Of a DNA stretch of 18,996 nucleotides, positions 9,273-17,435 are shown one piece after another. Position 1 is the first letter of the stretch, and every line of letters starts with the position of its first letter. The translations under genes were made by a program, and so were the position numbers. This stretch comes from Stramenopiles sp. TOSAG23-3 (lineage: Eukaryota; Sar). Below the pieces are notes generated by a model. The model worked only from the letters and a program-made list of their open reading frames with translations, ran no database searches and had not been told where the DNA came from. The stretch spans positions 1-18,996 of the forward strand of contig LT642411.1 in assembly GCA_900128585.1 (NCBI GenBank). Reading direction: 5' to 3'.

Positions 9273-9835
9273 GCGTTGGGGAAAGGCTTCGGGGGGAGTT
9301 GGATGGATGGGCGAGAGAGGGGCGTTTTTTTACGCGATGGAAATGGGACACCGGGGAGAAGTAATTTGTTTTGGTGCTGAGAAAGCTCAAATTCATTTGG
9401 TCAATTCTCTATAGTCTGATTTACACACAGATTACCTTCCACCGTTTGTAATTGCATTAGTGCGCATGACTCCTTCTTTTTGCTAGCCAAGTTGCTGCTA
9501 TTAAAATATATAATATATTCAGATTATATATTTTTGGTTTTTTATAATATAAAAAACAAGAAAATTGGCTGTTTATAATATAAATAAAAACAATATTTAT
9601 TAATTTGTTTTTTAATTAATATGATATTTCTTGTTTTTAATTAATATGATAATACATGTGATGATTATTATATTATTATTAAAAACAAGAAAATAATTGG
9701 CTGTTATTTATTAATTAGCAACTGACTGTCGTACGGTACGGTAGGGGTACCGGAACGAACTGGGTACTCGCATGCTATAATAATTTTCGAGAATTATTTT
9801 TCTACCCCTTCCTCCTGATTTTTCTAAATTTTGCC
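9273..9835. other. Convergent AT-rich spacer with short direct repeats and a hairpin
   Basis: These 563 bases lie between the stops of katanin p80 (+) and the PI3-kinase gene (-). Two pairs of short direct repeats occur. Copies at 9552-9574 and 9681-9705 share AAAAACAAGAAAA(TAA)TTGGCTGTT, and copies at 9606-9626 and 9632-9651 share TGTTTTTAATTAATATGATA. A 7-base-pair stem (9779-9785 with 9792-9798) lies about 40 bases beyond the PI3-kinase stop. Nothing looks coding. Confidence 0.6.
9552..9705. repeat. Short direct repeat pair
   Basis: Two copies of a motif of about 23 bases (9552-9574 and 9681-9705) differ by a TAA insertion in the second. They are separated by about 105 AT-rich bases, within which a second duplicated motif occurs (9606-9626 and 9632-9651). 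Local tandem duplication is the simplest origin. Confidence 0.65.
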
Positions 9836-12800
9836 TCATGCATGTTTGAAAAGGTGAACCCAATTCTTCGCCTGGCTTCGTTTGTCTTTCCCCCCGCTTG
9901 CTTTCTTCAACTGTTCCCGAAAATACCCGCCGGCCTCCGCGTTGCTCTTATGAAACATGAGCTTGTCCTCTGGCCACTTCAAGTCGCCCACGGTTCGCAG
10001 CTCAGGGAGCCCGCAGCTGATCGACAACGTCAGCATGGTCAGGATAGTGTTTGCGTGCTTGGGCTGGCGAAGGATGTTGTACGCTTTCGTGCACAGTTCC
10101 ATGAAGCGGTTGTAGTTCCCTTGGAGGGCGTGCTTCATGTCTGCGGTGAACACGCACCGTCGATTCTCAACCCGCCCAAGGATCCCTTTGCTCTTGAAGT
10201 TGCCAAGAATGTGGCCAAAATCGATGTGAAAGAACCGTCCATCGCACTTTATCATATAGTTATCGTTGTGCCGGTCGCCGATGCCAAGAATGTAAGTGCT
10301 GATGCATGCCGACGCCACGGAGTACATGTAGTTGTGCGTGAGCACATCGTGGACCAGGTTCTTGTCGACCGCGTTGATGAAGTTGGAGTGTTGTGACCGC
10401 TTCATGCTTTGGAACATTCCGCTCGACCTCTTGTCCAGCTTCGATCCCCGAAACCCTCGGCTGGGCGCAGCCAGTGCAAGCGTCCCCAGGCTCTTCGGCG
10501 AGTAAAGTCTCTGATTTTTCTGAATATTTTTCTCCCCTGTTGCTGTTAGCCACTTCGCAATGACTCCGGTTTTGTTGGCGTTTTGAACCGCCCTAAAACG
10601 CTTCTTGATCCCGGTTGCAGCGCCGGCATTGCTGCTCCACTTTATGATATCCGCCACCGTCCGCGAGTCTTCGACGATCTCCAACATGCCTTCCATGTTC
10701 CCGGTGGACACGCACTTGTAAAGACACATGCACATGTCCAGCCCCTCGCCGGCCCATATCCTATCCATGGTTTTCATGAGTTGAAGGACTAGCTGGTCCT
10801 GCCGCAAGTCGTCCCCTTCCTTGTACAAAATTGTAATCGTGTTTCCCCCGTCCGCCGTCGGAAACGCTTTCTCGAACGTTAGCCACAGCGGGGCCTGTTT
10901 GCTGCCCATTACCCTGCACTTCTCCACGATAATGCGCTTGCAGCACATTGTTGGAGACAGTGGAAGCTGGTAGACATCGACGGCGTTTAACTGGCGGTTC
11001 ACCTGTTCCAAAACTTCACGGAGCTTTGTTTTCCTCTGCTCTTTGTCGCTCTCGGCCCGAACTTTCTGCGTGGCAAACCTTAGCTGGCTGAGCAGGTAGG
11101 ACTGGTGACCGAGCTCTATTCGATGGTTGCCGCAGTTCCGGCAGTAGATGTTCAGTAGGCAATTGAACTTGTCCTTGGCAGTCTCTATGTGCAACTCGCC
11201 CCGGAGACTCCAGAAGAAAACGTGCCCGATGAATTCCGTGTTCTGTATCGCCCGCCTCATCAAGAATCGTGTCAGGGCGTTGTCAATATGGGGCTCGTGC
11301 TTTATCAGCTGCGCCAGTTGCAGCATGTAGTGGCTTAGCTCTATGTCGCTCAGTTTCTCCAAGTTCAGAACGGCAAAGCCCCGTATTTTTGGGTCTGGGA
11401 AGTAAGGGGACAGCAGTTGCAGGCACACGGCCACGTCAGGCTCTGCCCATGTGTAGATCAGCTTGTATATTTCTGTCACCTGATACTTGTCTGCCCAGTC
11501 ACAGCTGTAGATGACCGTCGGGAGGGCGTGTGGATTGCCCTGCAAGAACGCCCGGTTGTCCCAGACCAATTTCTTTTCGGCATCCGACATCTGGTACAGG
11601 ACACTGGATTGGATCAGCTTCTCCACCTTTCCTCGCACCACGTCTCCGACGGATTTCATCGAATAAAAGCTTTTCCTGTCTTTGACGTTTTCTACCGTCG
11701 TGGACTCGCGGTGGGCCATTGGAATGTACTCGTCGTTCTCTGCAAATTTAATTTTGTACAGTGGGTTCATGCCCAAGTTCTCTGTGAGCGCCACCATGAT
11801 CTGAATCTCACCGCCCTCTCGAAGCGGCGTCAAAGGAACGGCGCCGTAGGGCAAGTGCGACGTAAGTTCAAACGGTTCCAGACCCGACAGCAAGTTTATC
11901 TGCTCCTTGCCATGGCGAAAACAGCGATGGTAGTTGAACAACGGCAGTAACCCCCACGCAAGCACGCGGCTGGAGGCGTTGCTCTTCCCCGCCCGCCCGT
12001 ATACCTTGACGCACAGCTTTGCTGCGACTGGCAGCCTCGACAAGGGGTACGGGAACGTGTGGTTCACCATGTTCGCGTCGGGAAGTTCGAACGACACAAT
12101 ATGTTGTTGCTGAGAGTTGGGGGGCTCCGCGCTCTCCTCGTTGGCCACGCTGTGCATGAAGACCCAGTCCTCGTCGTCGTCCAGCCCGACCCCGGCACTG
12201 TTGGGTATTGCGATGGTTTTTGACCCATGAACAATGCTCATCTCAAATTTTACTTGCAACATGTACTGCTTTGGCCCGGCCTTGGTCATGACGTCTTTCC
12301 AATGCCGTTTCGCCAGGTTGACGCGCGGCACGCTCGCAAGGCCGACAACGATCTCGTCATTGAAGTCGGTCGTGTGGGCGAACGTTTTTCCTTCGTTGTA
12401 GTTGATAAGCTCATCGTTTTGGTGGCGCATGTTGTGCCCTAGCATCTCGGATACGCTCATCATGATTTCCATATCCGTCAGGTTGAAGTAGCCGTTGTTG
12501 GCCTTGTTGATCACTTCGATGACCCCCACGGGCCTGCTCCCTGCCGCGCCCAGCCCGTCTGTCGCGTACTTTTCGTACTTGACCGAGTAGATTGGTACGG
12601 CAAGGATGGTGTTCGTTCGAAAACCCGTCTTTCGGTCCACGTCCCGGTTGAACCGCTTGTCGGTGTACGCGTCTCGCACGTTGATGACCTTGCCCTCTTT
12701 CACAACGGAGCCAACTATTCCATCCATCGGCAGAACCACCCCCCTTGAGTCCCCGCTGACCTTCAAGAGGAGCTTGCGCTTCTCCCAGTCCACGTAAAAC

Positions 12801-15508
12801 AGGCCAATCTTTTCTACGTTCAAGATACTGTACAGCCGGGCAACGATGCGCTCGGAAATGTCGTCGTACGTGGCCTCTGGAACGAACGCGCTCATCAGCC
12901 CCATGATGGCATTTTGCAACCGTTCTTTGTTGACGCCTTTCTCCTCTCTCGGTGCTGGTGCCCCCCCCAGGGTGGCGCTGGCGGGTCTCGCCCCTCTCCG
13001 TTTGGGCGACATTGTGCTGTCCCGTCGCTGCTTTCGGGAGACATACCGTGCCTCTCGGTTAGCCTGCATGTCCCGGGTGGACGATTGCCTGAGTTGCACC
13101 AACCGGCGCTTGCTTGTCGAGAAGTCCCTCTTTCCCTTCCCCTCAAGGGAGGCCAGGGCGCTCTGCATCCTGTGGAATTTATCGATGTGGCGCCCAAGGC
13201 TAATGATGTCGGGCCGGTCTTCTTTCTCGTAGCCAAAGTCGCCCGCAAGGCCGTGAAAGTACTTCATGAAGACGTCGCGGTCGAGAACAAAACACGTGCA
13301 GTGCGTGGCGGCCACGCACGTTGCGCTTCGGGGCGCGTCGTGGAGCAGCGCTTTTTCCCCGAACGGGTCCCCCACTGACAGCTGGATAACCTTTCGCCCG
13401 TGCTCCGTAATCCCGTCCCGGTCCAACTCGTCGACGAAATCGTCATGCTTCGTCAGCACAAAGACGTCGACGTGTCCGCTCTCGATGATAAAAAATTCGC
13501 GGCCCGACGTTTTCTCCTTGATGATGACTTCGCCCGCGATGTAGGACCGGTGCTCGAGGTGGTCCGCGATCCGCTTCATCTTGTCCTCGCTTAGCGATTC
13601 GAAGAGGGTAATGCTCTTCAAAAATGAAATTTTGGTGTGGCCCGTCATTGTTTCATCTGTCTTCATGAATTCGGAAAAATGCTCGGTCAACTGGAACTTC
13701 AGGGGGCGCCGTATTCCGGCTTTTTTTGCCCACTTTTTCAATCCCATCTGCAGGCGAATGAACCCGTAGAACGACAACCCCTTCAAAGTTTTCCCCGCCC
13801 AAAAGTCCGACTCCATGGTCGAAAACGTGGACATTTTCTTGAGTTCGTGATAATCTATTTCTAAGCTGTTCCGACGGCGGCGGCTCCGGCGCGAGGTGTC
13901 CGTCTTCACCAAATCCCCCATCGTTTTGACAACGCTGGCGTTTCGTTCGGACACGTGATTCAGCATGTTGGCGCGGGCGATGGCCTTGGCAGCTTTGCGG
14001 AACTTGGCAGCCTTGCGGAACGTTTTCGGGGAGGCCTTCAAGCGGGTCGGCACATGCGCACCGTACGATATCGTGATGTCTTCGTTCGAGAGGGGGTTCA
14101 AATTTAGCAGCCGGTCGGTCATGGCCTGAACTTTGTTCTTCTGCACGCTATCGTCGATTCTATCGATGAGGGCCTGCAGGCGTGGCGGGGTGTGGGCATC
14201 GAGCGGGTCCGGTGGGGAGGGGGCGCCGGCGCCGGCCTCCTGGGACGACGACGTCGTCGGGGACGCCTCCCGTGGCTTGGGGCGGGCGCTCATAAGCAGC
14301 GCATCCACCACCCGCATCCGTGTCTTGCTTGCCTTGAGCTGCTCAAGTTCGCGGGCGAGCTCATGCTGACGCTTTCGCTGTTCGTGGAATCGCATCAGAG
14401 GGGCGCCTGTCGAGGCCCGAAACTGTTCGATACGCTTCGGCCCGGCCCTCCTCTTCTCCTTCGTTGCTTGGGCCTTTCTCTTCCACTTGCCGGCGTACTT
14501 CTTCCCGATCGCTGCCCTTACGAAACTATTCTCGAGGGCTGCGATCCGTTTTCGGCGCGTTTCCTGCCTCTGTCCCTCGTCGATGGGGCGGTACGAAGCC
14601 ATGACATCTTCGAGGGTCAGCGCGCTGTTCCGGCGCACTTTCGGGGACCGTGGCAACGGTGCTGCGTCCGGTCCCGCGTCCTCATCGACCTTGAACACGT
14701 CAGTGGCCGACACCACAAATGTGTCCAGATCGCTTTGTTCCAAGCCCGCGTGCTTGTACAAGTATTCCATCTGATCCTTTAGCTGGTCGGGCATCTTGGG
14801 GGGAGAGGCGTCTTTGTCTCCCGGAATCTGTTTCACTTCCCGAATGGACATTCGCGTCGCGCGTCTTCGGGAGGTGGTGCCTTTCCCAGCGCTACCAGGC
14901 GTCGTCGGGGGGGGCGTCACCGAGTACTTGTCTTTCATGTTTTTCTCGGGCGCCTCCTTGATTTTGGCCCGGAGCGCGTACAGGTCGGCAATTTTCGACT
15001 TGGTGTTTCCATACTTATCGGGCGACAGCTTGAGCGTTTTTCTCCTCGTTTTCTTCGGCTGCGGGGCCGGCGAGGTGACGACGATTTTCACCCTCCAGTT
15101 GTCCTTCCGTGCGGCGACGGCGGTGTTACCGTCCACCCTGCTCCTTCTCCGTTCGGCAGCTTGGGGAGAGGCCGCCTTGGTCTCTTCCTTCTCCTCCAAC
15201 CTCAGCGTTGGCGTCGGGGGGGGCTCCGGTAGGGTGAAGTCCTTTACCGGCTCGTCGATTTTCTGTAGCTGGGCCATCGTCTGTCGCATTTTGTACAAGT
15301 CGGACAGCGAGCCGCTTTTGACTTCGTCCTTTATGATTCCCCAGCCCGACACTTGCATGATCGACATTTTCCTAGAGAACGGGGAGGGCTTTGCCATTCC
15401 CCCCGGGGGAGAAGGAGGGGAGGGAGGAGGAGGAGGGGAGGAAGGAGGAGAAGGGCTCACGGACGTCTCCTCCGGCGGAGGAGGCGGTGGGGGTGGGATG
15501 GCATTCAT
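9836..15508 (-). CDS. Class I-like phosphoinositide 3-kinase fused to cNMP-binding and GAF domains
   Basis: The 1890-residue protein starts at the ATG at 15506-15508. A 4-codon longer frame starts at TTG and is not preferred. Residue numbers here count that longer frame, so subtract 4 for the ATG start. A proline-rich, basic, probably disordered N-terminus (1-600) precedes a cyclic nucleotide-binding domain (634-762) whose phosphate-binding cassette reads FGEKAL...PRSAT, with Glu722 and Arg731 intact. A GAF domain (868-1035) carries an NKFDE-like signature (N1005, K1006, F1012, D1016, E1018). Next come a PI3K-type C2 (about 1085-1262), a helical PIK domain (1300-1480) and the kinase (1525-1894). 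The kinase has K1567, GDDLRQD (1569-1575), GDRHNDN (1748-1754) and HIDFGH (1765-1770). No Ras-binding or adaptor-binding domain is visible. An insert of about 50 residues (1659-1711) splits the kinase. The likely reaction is ATP-dependent 3-phosphorylation of phosphoinositides at membranes, gated by cyclic nucleotides. The gating is inferred from domains. Confidence 0.93.
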   Translation of the reverse strand: MNAIPPPPPPPPEETSVSPSPPSSPPPPPSPPSPPGGMAKPSPFSRKMSIMQVSGWGIIKDEVKSGSLSDLYKMRQTMAQLQKIDEPVKDFTLPEPPPTPTLRLEEKEETKAASPQAAERRRSRVDGNTAVAARKDNWRVKIVVTSPAPQPKKTRRKTLKLSPDKYGNTKSKIADLYALRAKIKEAPEKNMKDKYSVTPPPTTPGSAGKGTTSRRRATRMSIREVKQIPGDKDASPPKMPDQLKDQMEYLYKHAGLEQSDLDTFVVSATDVFKVDEDAGPDAAPLPRSPKVRRNSALTLEDVMASYRPIDEGQRQETRRKRIAALENSFVRAAIGKKYAGKWKRKAQATKEKRRAGPKRIEQFRASTGAPLMRFHEQRKRQHELARELEQLKASKTRMRVVDALLMSARPKPREASPTTSSSQEAGAGAPSPPDPLDAHTPPRLQALIDRIDDSVQKNKVQAMTDRLLNLNPLSNEDITISYGAHVPTRLKASPKTFRKAAKFRKAAKAIARANMLNHVSERNASVVKTMGDLVKTDTSRRSRRRRNSLEIDYHELKKMSTFSTMESDFWAGKTLKGLSFYGFIRLQMGLKKWAKKAGIRRPLKFQLTEHFSEFMKTDETMTGHTKISFLKSITLFESLSEDKMKRIADHLEHRSYIAGEVIIKEKTSGREFFIIESGHVDVFVLTKHDDFVDELDRDGITEHGRKVIQLSVGDPFGEKALLHDAPRSATCVAATHCTCFVLDRDVFMKYFHGLAGDFGYEKEDRPDIISLGRHIDKFHRMQSALASLEGKGKRDFSTSKRRLVQLRQSSTRDMQANREARYVSRKQRRDSTMSPKRRGARPASATLGGAPAPREEKGVNKERLQNAIMGLMSAFVPEATYDDISERIVARLYSILNVEKIGLFYVDWEKRKLLLKVSGDSRGVVLPMDGIVGSVVKEGKVINVRDAYTDKRFNRDVDRKTGFRTNTILAVPIYSVKYEKYATDGLGAAGSRPVGVIEVINKANNGYFNLTDMEIMMSVSEMLGHNMRHQNDELINYNEGKTFAHTTDFNDEIVVGLASVPRVNLAKRHWKDVMTKAGPKQYMLQVKFEMSIVHGSKTIAIPNSAGVGLDDDEDWVFMHSVANEESAEPPNSQQQHIVSFELPDANMVNHTFPYPLSRLPVAAKLCVKVYGRAGKSNASSRVLAWGLLPLFNYHRCFRHGKEQINLLSGLEPFELTSHLPYGAVPLTPLREGGEIQIMVALTENLGMNPLYKIKFAENDEYIPMAHRESTTVENVKDRKSFYSMKSVGDVVRGKVEKLIQSSVLYQMSDAEKKLVWDNRAFLQGNPHALPTVIYSCDWADKYQVTEIYKLIYTWAEPDVAVCLQLLSPYFPDPKIRGFAVLNLEKLSDIELSHYMLQLAQLIKHEPHIDNALTRFLMRRAIQNTEFIGHVFFWSLRGELHIETAKDKFNCLLNIYCRNCGNHRIELGHQSYLLSQLRFATQKVRAESDKEQRKTKLREVLEQVNRQLNAVDVYQLPLSPTMCCKRIIVEKCRVMGSKQAPLWLTFEKAFPTADGGNTITILYKEGDDLRQDQLVLQLMKTMDRIWAGEGLDMCMCLYKCVSTGNMEGMLEIVEDSRTVADIIKWSSNAGAATGIKKRFRAVQNANKTGVIAKWLTATGEKNIQKNQRLYSPKSLGTLALAAPSRGFRGSKLDKRSSGMFQSMKRSQHSNFINAVDKNLVHDVLTHNYMYSVASACISTYILGIGDRHNDNYMIKCDGRFFHIDFGHILGNFKSKGILGRVENRRCVFTADMKHALQGNYNRFMELCTKAYNILRQPKHANTILTMLTLSISCGLPELRTVGDLKWPEDKLMFHKSNAEAGGYFREQLKKASGGKDKRSQAKNWVHLFKHA

Positions 15509-15601
15509 CCGCACTCTCAAGACGCGCGCCCAGTAACGACGGTTGGTGAGTGCACAAAAAACAATAAAGGGTGGAGGGGGTGAGGATAAAAAGGGTGGTG
15601 T

Positions 15602-15621
15602 TTCGTTCGTTCGTTCGTTCG
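15602..15621. repeat. (TTCG)5 repeat
   Basis: Five perfect TTCG units lie about 95-115 bases upstream of the PI3-kinase ATG, probably in its leader or core promoter. Confidence 0.9.
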
Positions 15622-16152
15622 TTTTTTCTGAATTTACAAATCGAGAAACTGTTTAAATATATATTTCACAATGAATCATGAATGAATTGCATGTTTATAA
15701 ATTTGATCTTTGTTTGAGAACACATTTGTATTGATGGGGTGGGGAGGATGAGATTTTTTTTCTCGTCGTCCGTCATACATAAAAATTTCGTTATAAAATA
15801 TAAGTTAGTTGTACAAAATAAGTCACATAAATGTAAGGAAATGTGTTTATAAGTATGATGTACGCTGTGTTTATGTAAAGAGGTATGTTTTATCACTTTT
15901 TTCTACTATTTAGTTTTAATTAATATTAATATTGAGAAATGATTTCATTTAAATTATTATAACTATTAACAATAGATTTATCATTCCAAATGGATTCACT
16001 CCATTATTCCTATAAACACATATCCTTAATCGTAACTTATCTGATCCATCCCTATTTACTACATTACACTATGAGATCATATAATTATAACGAGTAGTTT
16101 AAAGTATAATTTAAATAATAAAATAACGGATGATAAAATTGTCGCCACTCAA

Positions 16153-16167
16153 CCTAATCCCTAACCC
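16153..16167. repeat. Telomere-like CCTAA stretch
   Basis: CCTAATCCCTAACCC resembles two to three degenerate copies of the CCCTAA telomere unit. It is short and could be chance. A similar stretch occurs at 18885-18904. Confidence 0.35.
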
Positions 16168-16337
16168 GTATACTTTTCGAAGGAAGAAGTTTAGAAGAAG
16201 TTTGGAAGAAGAAGAAGAGAGAATAGATTACATTTTAATAATAAACGAAATTAACACAAATAAATTAATTGCCCTCCCTCCAGTTTAGTTGTGTTGTTAC
16301 ATTACACGCGTTTTAGCATTCTACTTTTTTTTTTATC

Positions 16338-17435
16338 TTACGCATCGGACAGTCTGCTGTATTGGTAGCTGTCGCCCTGCATTTCTTTATCAATGACATC
16401 CTTCATGTACGTTCTGAAATCGTTGAAGAGCTCCTTGAACATGAAGGTGTCCCCACCGATGCGCTCGCACACAAAGTAATTCGTGGACCCGTGCTTCTGC
16501 AACGAAAAGCGAAGGAGGGCCATTCGCGCTTCCCCATCCTTCGCCTCCGAGGTCGTCCCGGGGGGCGACGCTAGCTGCTTGGTGGCCAAAATGGCCAACT
16601 TCCTCGAGGGGTCTTCCTCCACGGTCATGGAGCGAGAGATAACAAAATCGAGGATACGGAGCATGATGTACTCGGAGTCGTAATTCGCGTACGCAAACCC
16701 GAGGCTGCTCCGGGCGTTCGCCTGCAGGCGCTCGTCCAAGGCGCCCCGCCCGTCCTGGGCCGGAGAGTTCTCCACGGCCAACTTGTCCTTCAGGATTCCC
16801 ATGAACTTGTCCCCAAAGTTGTGCCCTGGGACGAAAAACTGGCGGGGCTTTACCAAAATGAGCTTCGACATCCTGTACGTGTAGTCCTGCAGGTACCCGA
16901 CGAACAGGACGGTCTTCCCCTTCTCCTCGATCGGAAAAATCGACAGCACGTTCCAAAACGGCTCGCCGGTGGCGCGGTAGTTGACGAGCTGGACTTTGCA
17001 CGCCTTCCCCTCGGAGAGCTGCTTCCCCATGACCTGCAAGGTTTCCTTGCTTGTGTGCTCGCCCTGGTTTATGTTCGAGCTTTTGTTCCGGCACTCCTCC
17101 AGCGACCAACCACACATGTCCTCCCACGCCTTGGTCACGTGCAAAATTGGAAACCCTTTCCCGACCCCGGATACGATCATGCTCTCCTCCTCGTTCACGC
17201 AGAGCTGGCTGCGGAGACGGGCAAATTTCTTAACCTCTTCTTCCTCAACGACGTCCATTCGGTTTGTCCTTCTATTACTGTTACTATTTACAAAGTTCGG
17301 CCCGTTGCTGTCACACGACTTCAACTTCTTCTGGGGCAACCCCTTCTTTCGCTCGCCGCCGGAGTGGGAGCCGTGGGGAGTTGGGGACGTGCGCTTCCGG
17401 CATTGGTCCGAAGCGGGAGAGGAGAAACTACTCAT
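16338..17435 (-). CDS. LOV-like PAS domain protein lacking the photoactive cysteine
   Basis: The 365-residue protein has its first in-frame ATG at 17435 and ends at TAA. Residues 1-60 are polar and basic and probably disordered (KK-rich around 29-38, possibly a nuclear signal). A PAS/LOV fold spans about 78-188: GFPILHVTKAWEDMCGW, then the E-alpha motif, then VNYRATGEPFWN with the flavin-contacting Asn152 and Asn162, then the last strand LFVGYLQDYT. In LOV photoreceptors the E-alpha motif is GRNCRFLQG. Here the colinear residues 117-125 read NKSSNINQG, so the adduct-forming Cys is Ser120. The conserved Gln of the last strand appears as Leu182, with a Gln one residue later. Residues 190-365 are not recognised and contain no kinase, bZIP or F-box motif. 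It probably senses a ligand or redox state, or acts as a protein-interaction module. It follows the same strand as the PI3-kinase gene but is 829 bases away. Confidence 0.88.
   Translation of the reverse strand: MSSFSSPASDQCRKRTSPTPHGSHSGGERKKGLPQKKLKSCDSNGPNFVNSNSNRRTNRMDVVEEEEVKKFARLRSQLCVNEEESMIVSGVGKGFPILHVTKAWEDMCGWSLEECRNKSSNINQGEHTSKETLQVMGKQLSEGKACKVQLVNYRATGEPFWNVLSIFPIEEKGKTVLFVGYLQDYTYRMSKLILVKPRQFFVPGHNFGDKFMGILKDKLAVENSPAQDGRGALDERLQANARSSLGFAYANYDSEYIMLRILDFVISRSMTVEEDPSRKLAILATKQLASPPGTTSEAKDGEARMALLRFSLQKHGSTNYFVCERIGGDTFMFKELFNDFRTYMKDVIDKEMQGDSYQYSRLSDA

Larger units (their letters stand above)
15509..16337. other. AT-rich spacer upstream of the PI3-kinase gene
   Basis: These 829 bases lie between two minus-strand genes and should contain the 3' end of the LOV-like gene and the PI3-kinase promoter. 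It contains five TTCG units (15602-15621), a telomere-like stretch (16153-16167) and a GAAGAAG-rich patch (about 16183-16222). No RNA gene or credible frame was seen. Confidence 0.55.

Noticed and set aside
9836-15508. Vps34 (class III PI3K) or PI4-kinase
   Set aside because: The helical domain and the segment around GDDLRQD follow class I PI3K more closely, and the activation loop length is class I-like.
15509-15520. Four-codon upstream extension of the PI3-kinase
   Set aside because: The extension begins with TTG, not ATG. The first in-frame ATG after the upstream stop is at 15508.
14796-15536. 246-codon plus-strand frame opposite the PI3-kinase N-terminus
   Set aside because: It is a glycine-rich shadow of the poly-proline coding strand.
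16338-17435. Aureochrome or phototropin
   Set aside because: There is no bZIP or kinase domain and the LOV cysteine is absent. Only a LOV-like PAS fold is supported.
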